NCBI RefSeq assembly: GCF_036417845.1
Contig: NC_090011.1
Span: forward strand, 744,001-808,000
DNA: 64,000 nucleotides
Origin: Apteryx mantelli
Lineage: Eukaryota > Chordata > Aves > Apterygiformes > Apterygidae
Direction: 5' to 3'
The notes under the pieces were generated by a model. It made no database searches, had not been told where the DNA came from, and saw nothing but the letters and a program-made list of their open reading frames with translations. Position numbers and translations under genes: made by a program. The stretch's first letter is position 1. Each line of letters begins with the position of its first letter. Below, piece after piece: positions 36,201 through 46,400 of this stretch.

Positions 36201-37437
36201 CGCGACACATGGCTCACAGCCCTTGCAGCTACTCCTCCTAAGGAGCTTCTGACTTTACAAGGGGTCCTTCCAACCTCCCAACTGCCACCACTCCCTTCCC
36301 CACAGGGCCCCACCACTGCCTTGCGGCCACATCAGCCACATCTCTCCCTTCCCACAACACACCCTTCCCTCACCCGCCTTGACACACCACAGCCTCCACC
36401 AGAACCAACACCACCAAACAGCCCCTCCCCACCTCTGACCCGGACCCCAGGGATGCCAGAGCCTCCCTGCTGTGCTGGCCATGGCTCCCGCCTCATGCAG
36501 CTCTCCGCGGGCACCAGGCTGGAAGGAGGAGGAGGGAAAGCCAGGACATGCTGCCTTGAGCCCTGCTCTCTCCCGGCATGCCAGACACCAAACAGGGAGC
36601 CTCGGCAGGCTCTCCTTCCTTTCTCGGACTCTCAGCGCACGCTTGTGCGTGCTCTCCCACCTCTGGATCCAGTCCCGCTAACAGCTGGCAGACGCAGCCT
36701 CCGCGCAGCCAGGGAAACTCACCGTTCTCCTTCTGCAGTTTCTCTGCAACAACACAAGGGCAAGGGAGGACACGTTGGTTAGCATGCCGTCGCCAAGAAA
36801 GGCAAGGGGGGCCAGGCGTCCCGGGTGTCCGGGGGCACCGGGAGGAGTGGCAGCGGCTGCCGTGCCTCACAGCACCGTTGTGATTGGGTGGTGCCAGGTG
36901 CTCTGCCCCACCTGTGTCCTCAGCAAGGGACACACGGGCGGCCGCGGGCACAACACACTCCTCTAGACCAAAGCACGCTGGCTGGTCTGCCGGGCCACAT
37001 GGCACCCAGAGACACCCCACACTCCCACCTCCATGCCCGCGCTACCCCACACCCATCAGGGCCCTTCTCAGCACAGCACAGGAAGCCTTCTCCAAGGCAG
37101 ACTTTGCTGCCACCAGCGCCTGCGAGCAGGGCCCCTGGCCTCCTGTGGGCACCCAGCTGGGGTGGCAGGCCACTGCACGCACTCACCCTTCTCTGCATCC
37201 TTCCCCGCCTCTCGTTGCGCCTGCAGCTCCTCTGTGAAAGAGGCATGGGTGAGTGGGCAGAAGGCAAAGCAATGACGGCGCGCCACCCGCGGCAGCTCCG
37301 GCCAGCACTGGCGAGAAGGGCTCCTTGTGCTCTCAGCACAGCAGCCTCCAGCCGCCAGGGGAGTCCAGCCCAGAGCCCGCGCACCCACGCGCTCGCCATG
37401 CCGCAGGGCCGTGCCCCTGCCTAGCCCACGCAGCCAC

Positions 37438-37486
<49 letters not shown>

Positions 37487-40400
37487 TCCACGGGTGTCAC
37501 AGCCACATGCCGCTGCACAAGGGCACATGCCACTGACGCGCACCGCGCCTCGACTCTGCCAGCATCTGGCCAGGCAGGAGCTGCAGTAGCCCACCCACAA
37601 CCTCCCCACACCTCCTTTCTGCCTCTCGCACAAGCACCTCCGGCGCGCCTTTCCCAACTGGACTGGGCATTGCGTTGCCTTGCCCGGGGGCTCGTTGCCC
37701 TCCTGGGTCACGCTTTGTCCCCACAGCTCGGCAGGCAGGGCCAAGCGCCTTCACGAGCCCAGGCAGGCCGGAAGCGGGCGCCGTTGTGAGGACGACATCC
37801 CACGGGCCCTGCCAAATGCACGCAGGTGAAGAAGAGCAGCCAAGCAGCCCAGGAGAGGGCGGTCCCCATCACAGGCGCCTCGGCACTGCAGAGCTGCCCA
37901 CGCCTTTTGCAAGGAAAGGACACCCGCAGCCTGCACAAGCCGACTTACCAATCTGGCGGTCAAAGCGTGCTGAAAGACAAAGACATGACACACATGGCAC
38001 CTCCACAGTTGCTCTTGGGAGCCCCCAACCAAAAGCAAGAGGCCAAAGACACCCCACGGGTGGCCAAGGGGCAGAGAGGAGGGCAACGCAAAGCCTGCTT
38101 GCAGCAGCAGCCCTGCTGAGGCACGGGGCATTGCCCGGGCCTTGGGCAGCGCTGGTGGGGGGAGTGGCTGGCTGGGTGGCTGGGTGTTGGGGAGATGGTG
38201 CTTGTGGGGTGTCCCTGCTCACACTCTGCAAGGCCTCTGTGCCATGGGGGAAGGCATGTGGGGAAGGAGAGCAGCTCACCTTTCTCTGCTCGAAGTTGTT
38301 CTGCCGAGCGACCGTGGAGAACAGCAGAAGAAGACATCAAGTCAGGAGAGCCCACTAACTTCCTGACAAGGCCCTCCACCCAGGAACTGCTCAGCCCAGC
38401 GAGGGACACAAAGAGCCTCTCGCGCGACACATGGCTCACAGCCCTTGCAGCTACTCCTCCTAAGGAGCTTCTGACTTTACAAGGGGTCCTTCCAACCTCC
38501 CAACTGCCACCACGCCCTTCCTCACAGGGCCCCACCACTGCCTTGCGGCCACATCAGCCACATCTCTCCCTTCCCACAACACACCCTTCCCTCACCCGCC
38601 TTGACACACCACAGCCTCCACCAGAACCAACACCACCAAACAGCCCCTCCCCACCTCTGACCCGGACCCCAGGGATGCCAGAGCCTCCCTGCTGTGCTGG
38701 CCATGGCTCCCGCCTCATGCAGCTCTCCGCGGGCACCAGGCTGGAAGGAGGAGGAGGGAAAGCCAGGACATGCTGCCTTGAGCCCTGCTCTCTCCCGGCA
38801 TGCCAGACACCAAACAGGGAGCCTCGGCAGGCTCTCCTTCCTTTCTCGGACTCTCAGCGCACGCTTGTGCGTGCTCTCCCACCTCTGGATCCAGTCCCGC
38901 TAACAGCTGGCAGACACAGCCTCCGCGCAGCCAGGGAAACTCACCGTTCTCCTTCTGCAGTTTCTCTGCAACAACACAAGGGCAAAGGAGGACACCTTCT
39001 TTAGTATTGGAGTTTTGACTGTTTTTTGGATGCGTCTTCTCTGACTCACTCTATCCCTCACATTCATACACCCATGGGGGAGTTCAGAAGAAGAAAATGG
39101 ACTCCAAGTGCTCACTGTACAAGTGATACACCTGCTGCCTTTGTGTTGTCATTGGTGGTATTGGGAAAATTGGGTGAGAAATTTCTCCATATTCCTTTTT
39201 TAATCTATGTGTCACTGAAGCAAAATCAGCATGTGCTGCATGATTTTTTATGGGTGGCCTCCCACCCATAGCCTTCAGATATGTCTCCCAGATGCTTAGG
39301 CAAACTCACCTATCTCCTCTTTATGTTTTTCTGTAAAAAAACACAAGAGGAAAAGAAGACACACTGGTTAGTACTGCCAGTATCACTGGCTGTTACCCCT
39401 TCTTCCATTATCTTGCACTAATCAGAAAACTTCTGCTTTTGTCTTCTTAGTAATTTCCCTTCAAGAAGTTGGAGGCTATGCCCCATGCCTTCTTTACCAA
39501 ACTAATGAAGCCCACTTCCTTCAGCCTTTCCTCACAGTTCATGTGCTCTAGGTCTCTGACTGTCTTCTGCACCCTCTCCATTATCTCCATCTTTCTCTTC
39601 AACCAGGGACCTCAAACTGAACACACTATTCTAGGTGCAGCCAGTGTTGCCTAAAGGGTAATAACAACTTCCCTCTCTTGGCTGGCCATAACATAGCCCC
39701 CTGCATGGTTTGCCTCATTCATAATGAGAGCACAGAGTCAGATGAGCTCAACCAATGCAATTTTCATCAGGGCTGCTACTCAGCCAGGTGTTCATTTTCA
39801 TGCCTTCCACCTCTGGGACAAGTTCCCTAGGGTCAGCCTCATCTGCAACCTTGTCTTTAAACAGAAGCACAAGGGCAGCGCAACTTACTGAACTCAAGGC
39901 CACTGAGACCAAGGCAGACAACATAATCATTTCCCTTTCCCTAGGAATGTGACTGGACTGCCTCTTTGAGGCACAGCATTGGGGCAGAGGGAAGAAGGAG
40001 AGCTGACATGGCAATCTGAGAAAGCACCTGGAGAAAAGGGCTTGTCCCTCCTGACATAGGGATGGGAGGGCAAAGATAACATGATGTCACTGTGCAAATG
40101 TGTGCAACAGCTTTCACACAAAGAAGTTAGTCCTGTTCTGCCTGGAACAAACATACATTTTTATCATGGTTTGACATAGGTCTGGAAAATCCCTAGTGGC
40201 TTGAAACAGGCTGATGGTAACTCTCTCTCCAAAAGATATCATCCAAGGAAAGGAGAAATTAACTGTCCTTTGTGGGATCCAGGTTAAAATAAATGGCTGG
40301 AGGTGGTTTGTCACTCAGCAGGTAGTAAACCTGTTGTATTCCTTGATGTGTGTCCTGTACACAAGAAGGTGTTAGGACTTGAAGGGGAGGCTGGTTAAGA

Positions 40401-43400
40401 ATCTGGAGAAGATAGCCACTGACTGTTACTGTACAGAAAACTACAGTAGGCTCAGAAAACCCTCTTAGCTGAAGATAGTCTGAGGGTGGGAAATATTAAA
40501 GGGAAATTGTCCTATATGAAATGGGTTAGGCCTTATCTTGCTCTTCCCTGGGGGACCCTGCTTATGACTGCTCTTGGAGACAGGACAGAGCTGGATATAC
40601 TCCTGAGTGAAACCAGTACAACCACTACTACATTCTCATCATATGCAAGAACATTTTCTATACATCCAAGACTATTGCAATACATGTTTTTCCCATGGGT
40701 GTCAGTTGAATTCGTGTCTCACTGTACATGTGAAATATTGCCTAGTGAAAGCCATGTTTGGTTTCAGTGCTGCAGGGCAGGATATACAGCTGAAATGCCC
40801 TATCAGGTTTTCTGACAAGTGTGAAGTCCCCAGTAGACATAATTTGGTATAGGGGGAGGAGATGGGAAGAGCATGAAAATGCTGCATCAATAACTCAGGT
40901 CCCCTTTCTTAGGGAAGGAATAAGGAGATCTAGGCATGAAAGATCCCTCCGTAAAGTAGATCCCTCCTACAGTTTGCTCATTTCCCCCCCATTGACACTA
41001 GAGCAAGAGTGGAAAACTAGCTGAAACTTCACTCCAAACCTTTGAAGAATCACGGATGCATAACACTTACAATATAAACTACTGGTTTATGTTTAGAAGA
41101 AATAAACAAAAAAGCAAGCAAACTCACTTGTGCCAATGAAATGATGCCATAAGATATTTGTTAAAAACCCTAAGATAAATGTCAAAAACAGAACAACATT
41201 AGTATCATCATAACTGAACCTGAAGCCTGAATAGTTAAATTAGAAAGGTCATGATCTAAAAGAGGACAGATGTATTCATTCTCTCAGAATCTGAAGTCTT
41301 CATATACTGACCAAAAACTGAGGATCTTATTTCATACAGAAATGCCCCAGAGGCTTTCTTAGAAGTTTTGGCCAGTCACAGGAAGCATCAATGTCCAGAA
41401 ACCATGTACTTACTTTTGTTTCTCAGAAAAGTCAGACTGTTTACTTCCTTCCGCTAATAATAGGTTTGCCAAAATATATGATTTCAGTTGTCTCCAAATA
41501 TTTGCAAATATTGGTTGATTTCCTGGATTCCATCCAGTGGGAAAAAGAAGTGAGCACAGAAAGACACCAAACTCCTAATGTCCTAACAGGCAGATGCCCA
41601 GTTCATAATGAATGGCTTTTGTATTCCATGCAATACAGTACCAGAAATAAAATAAACAAATAATATGAACAGGAATGCTGAGAGAAAAAAAAAGTGTTTG
41701 CAGTTGAAAAAACTGATTTCAGAAAGTTTGGGTACTAGAGGTACAGAAGGTCTGGGAAAAGAAAGAGAAGCATTTTTCTGAGATTAGGAGGAAAGATGTT
41801 GATTTTTGAAGATGACGGGTACATTTGGAAGAGTGGAGTAGCCCTTGAGTGAATTCAGTGAATAAGCCTGAGATTCGCTTGAATGAATACAGAGTTGTGA
41901 GTTTCTTGGGAATAATGGGCCGTCCCTGGCCTGGGATGCCCGTGCCCCTTGGGAAGACTGTAAGGAGCTAGACACTCTGGGTTACAGTGAGATTAGAAGT
42001 TCAGTGGCAAGAAGACCTGTGTAAAGGGGTCTCTGGCATAAGGAACAACAAACTTACTTTTACCTATCAAGATGACTGAACAAAAGAGGCAAATAAACCA
42101 GAACCAGCCACCGTTTTCTGAAAAATGGAGAAAAAAAACCCAATAATACAGTGACATCATTTTTCTTGCAATATAGCACGCACATACACAGAGCAGCAGT
42201 GGGGTCACATAATCTGCACCATTTGGATGTGGTTGGCAGAAAAAGTTTCAATAAAAATTGACTTGGAAATGTGATCATGAACACAAAAATCCTTAAAGAA
42301 AGCTTAAATATGACACAGATTTTGCATTTTATATCTATGCTTTGTGTCCAAGAATTTTCCACATGCACGCACCCACAAACCTGAATTTGAGATAAACAGG
42401 GAAGTATGATTTTTCTCACTTGGGAAGATTTTTATTTTCTGTTTATTTTTGCATTTTGCCTTTATTCAAGAGCCTGATCCTTTCCTCAACTATCTCTTAA
42501 TGAAGTAATATTGCTGTAAGGGGTATCACAGAAACACTTCAGTTAAACACTTTAGTTTAAGAGAAGTTGACCTTTGAAGTTTTCACTATGTAAAAATTAC
42601 AAATAGGAAAGCTCAGCCTTAGCTATGCTGCTCAATACTATCTTTCAACCAAAGAAACCTTCTTGTAGCCTAATGCCAAAATATCTCTTTACTGGTGCGA
42701 ATCTCAGCAGCTGACAGTGTAAAGACCTGCCAGAAAAATCCTTCTGCCAGCACTGAAAAATGGAGGTTCAGGCTGGGAGACAGGCTCACATGCACTTGTC
42801 TCAGGAGCCCACTCTCTACCTGCCTTTTCATAGGTCAGCGGATACACTTCCCCTTTCAGCCACAGTCTTGATACTGGAGTTCCATGACTGCAGAGCACTT
42901 CACTGTCTTTCTCAAAATTTTGAGCAATAGAGTCCAGAAGGGGATCAACTATTGAGTGTTGTGGGAAATGAGTGAAATAACTCACAGCATTAGGCCCATC
43001 CTTATCATTAGTGAAGAATAATGTCTGAGTAAGAAGAGAGCAATTTCTTTTGCTCAGATAATGCCAAAGCACATGAAATAGCCCTTAATTGCTGCATACC
43101 TGACTTTTGAGCAAGGAGATGTAGACCAAATTCCATATCAGTGGTCATGAAAGCAGCTGGCGGTTGTCCACAGGGTATCTCGATGGAGCTTTCGATTGCA
43201 AAAATATTGTCCTCCTGCAGAATGTGTGTCTGGGCCAATGAAGATAGGTCTTCTCCTTGGTGATTTACCCACATAATTTGGGGCTTGACATATGATCCTC
43301 TTATTCTGCTTGTGTATGCACAAGTGCTTGTCTTTTGCAAAATCATTTCATTCATGGCACCTGAAAAAGAGGACACTTAACACAACCACATCTGACACAA

Positions 43401-46400
43401 CACAGAAATACTGTGTGCCATGAAAAAAGAACTCATAGAACACCTGCATTTTTTGTTGTTGTTTCATCTCCAGTCAAATCCATCTGGATTTGAGCATTTA
43501 ATTTCAAAAACTTCAAAAGCAGCAGGAAGAACTTTCACTTTTTCCACTTGCAGGTAAGTAACTTTCTGTCTAAGTCAACACGGATTTTCACAAGAAGCTC
43601 TCAGTAAGATCAGTGCAGGCTACAGAAATGAGCAGCTAGGCATAAACAAAAGCAGCATTTGTCCTCTGTGATTTTAGTAACTGGAAGGTCCTTCAGAAAC
43701 AGAAAAACTTCCTTGGAATCAAGCCCCCTAACCATTCCTCTTTTCCATAGCATGCAGGCTCTTTATATTGTGCATCATATGTTTAAAGGCAAGTAATGCT
43801 GTGGGAACTCCTGTCTTACACCAAGAGCAGTGAGAAGGCTGCCCTCAGCACTTCCATGAATCATCATTTCATGGTGTCCCCCTGAAGATGTCACAAGGCC
43901 AGCCCAAACCTCCATAACCCAACAACAAAGATTTCTCCTAAAGAAGAGATCCTGCAGGATGCCTGGGGCCTCAGAGAAGGCCTCAGAGAAGAGCTGCCCA
44001 ATTTCAGCTCTTTTAGCAGTAATGCAGGAGACTAAGCCCCTCAACAATGCAAGCATGGGTGTGAAAATATGACCTACCAGTTCGGCTTTTCTTTGCTTTG
44101 GGGAGTATGACAGCACACATCACATCTACATTATCGCAAGGCACAGTGATGTTGCTTTGTACTGTGAAAAGGTCTCCCTCATTCCAGGTTACGCTGGTCT
44201 TGGCCTCCACATTTATTGTCTTTCCTCCGTAAGTCCTCCAAAGGACTTCAGGCTTTGGGTACCATCCTTTTGACTTACATGTGTAGCGACACATGCTCTT
44301 CTCTAGCTGATTCCTTTGAAAAGTTGGCTTATTCCCCATCTCTGTAACAAAGTTAGAGTTTTTGCAATAAGGTGCTCTCTGGAAGAGACTATTTCCTTGT
44401 TAGCATTTGGGACATATCTTCTAGGATGGGGGATTTCCACTTAGGAGGGAAAGGGAAGCTTTACCACATCCTTGTGCTCACTGCACATTGACAAATACCC
44501 TCCCCAATTATTTTTATTTTTACCAATCAAAACAGCTCTAACCAGAGGGGCTGAACATTCACAATCCTAGAATAGTAAATAACAGGGATATTTAGCATCT
44601 TAATTCAGTTCTCCATTGAGCTCTTTTCCCACATGACAAGCCACATGCCCTCTCCCACTCAGCACCCAATTTTCAACTGTTCAGAGCTGAAGCAAAACTT
44701 TCCAGTTGTTTCCTTTGCTTATGGCCCCATGAGAAGGTGTCAATGTCTAGCAGGGAATGGGCAGACCCAAAGAGTCACAACGGGAATTGAACTCAGCATA
44801 GTCATAGCAGATTACATTTCATTGTGAAAATTTCCCTGCTTACTTGTGACATCAAGATGAGTAATAGCTTCCTGTGAGCCAGTATCGTCTCTCACAGCAC
44901 AAACATATGCCCCCTCGTCTGCTACTTGCACTTGTCGGATAATCAAGAGAAGTGTTCTTCTCTCCCAGCGTCCCTCAGTCCTGCACCATTCTTCATTCTG
45001 GCACTGCTCTACCACCCCTCCCAGGCTGGGGGAAAAACACAGTATAGTATTCTTCCCCTCTTCCTTTTTGTACCAAAGCACGCTCATGTTAGAGGGGACA
45101 CTGTCTGCCAGCCAGCAGTGCAGAGTCACTTGCTCTCCAACAAGGACAACTGGGGGATCAATGATGATGGTGATGGGAACGTCACCTGAAAAGAAGAGGT
45201 AGGAGAAAAGGCATTGTTTTTCCCTGCAAGTGTAATCTTTCCATAGAGGGAGCAAAATGGAAAAGCTAGATGTGTTGGATGAGTTCAAAAGAGAAGGCTG
45301 AGCTCTAAGTTAGGGTCTCACAGTCCCTGCAATAATGTAGACAGGATCATGAGTCATTGCTACCAGCTGCTCCAGGCACAGACATGCTTAGAGTTACCAG
45401 ATTTCCAGATTTCTTATACATTAGGTGTGTTATATATATGTCCATATATATATATCCATATATATATGTATGTCCATCCTTCAAGGCATTATAAGGCACT
45501 GTTGGCAGCAGTATATACAGGAGGACAATGAGTACACTGAGGAGTGGACTGCAAACCATAGTTTCCTGAGCTTGGATCAGTTTACCACACGCAAGGTGCT
45601 CCATGGCAATCATCTGTGCATAGGCCTTTGCTCTGCACAGGCCCTGGCTGACACTCATGCAAGGTTGACCATGCCTCTTTCATATGTGCTATGTAGTAAG
45701 ATAATACACCTGGGCTGTGTCCCTGAAATAGATGACGCCCCAGAGCAGCACTCAATTGTGGTATCTGTCATCATTTGAGATGACTGACGTTATCGCAGAC
45801 TTGTGCTTGGAGCTGTCAGACACAATGCAGGATCTACAGCAGATCTGCTCCTTTCTACAGTAGATCTGTTCCTTTCTGAAATATGAACTGAAGTACAGGC
45901 ATGATATCTTAGAATAACTGGCTGTGAATGTCTACATTTAGGCAACTGAACTGAATATTGCATCTATTTTAAGAGTCCAGCAACACTCTGTTTTCCTGGG
46001 TTTGATACATGAGGTTGTTCTTGGCCTTCTCATGGTGGATACAAGAGCAATCTGTACGTAAGTGTGCAAGTCGAGGGACTGGAGTAGTAACAGCCATTCT
46101 ATGCTTTTCCACTTTCCCTCAGCAGAGAGGTCCAGAGACCCACCTCAGAAGCTGAATCATGGGAGGGTTTAAGGTGGCTGAAAGTAGTAGTTTAAATCAG
46201 AGCTGACTCCTGACCATAAAGATGGAGATAGGATTAAAATGAATATCCTTAAGGTGATTCATGGAGCAACAGGCATCTCAGACCTAACCAGTCTCCTTCT
46301 GGAGATGTCAGTCCACATAACCAAAGTTAGATTTCATTAATCCTCTCTCCCCTAGGGTCTCTTCACTCTGGACAATGCTCCTCTAGTGATCAGCATCTAA

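Larger units (their letters stand above)
33449..38997 (-). repeat. 2.2-kb tandem repeat carrying coil microexons, about 2.5 copies
   Basis: The block starting ACAGGCACCTCAGCACTGCA at 33451 recurs at 35646 and 37871, periods of 2195 and 2225 bases. Copies differ by scattered single bases. The 30-base length difference is nine extra CTG triplets (6 at 35242, 15 at 37440) and one extra CAG near 35880. The third copy stops at about 38997, where AT-rich unique sequence resumes. Each full copy carries four usable coil microexons on the minus strand. The region is GC-rich in sharp contrast to its flanks, and lies entirely inside the coil-encoding part of the gene. Confidence 0.95.

Noticed and set aside
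35129-37536. Polycysteine or polyalanine tracts encoded by the CTG repeat.
   Set aside because: They fall in introns of the minus-strand gene and in spurious frames; there is no support for translation.
33703-38358. Long open frames on both strands in the GC-rich array, such as 293 and 228 codons on the plus strand and 192 on the minus strand, repeated in each unit.
   Set aside because: They arise because GC-rich sequence has few stop codons and because the units are copies of each other. They show proline/arginine-rich composition without domains, and overlap the real minus-strand microexons and introns.
42704-43072. Minus-strand open frame with a phrase resembling an Ig B-strand (SEVLCSHG).
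   Set aside because: No suitable acceptor and donor in phase, and no core Trp or second Cys pattern. It lies in the intron before the transmembrane exons.
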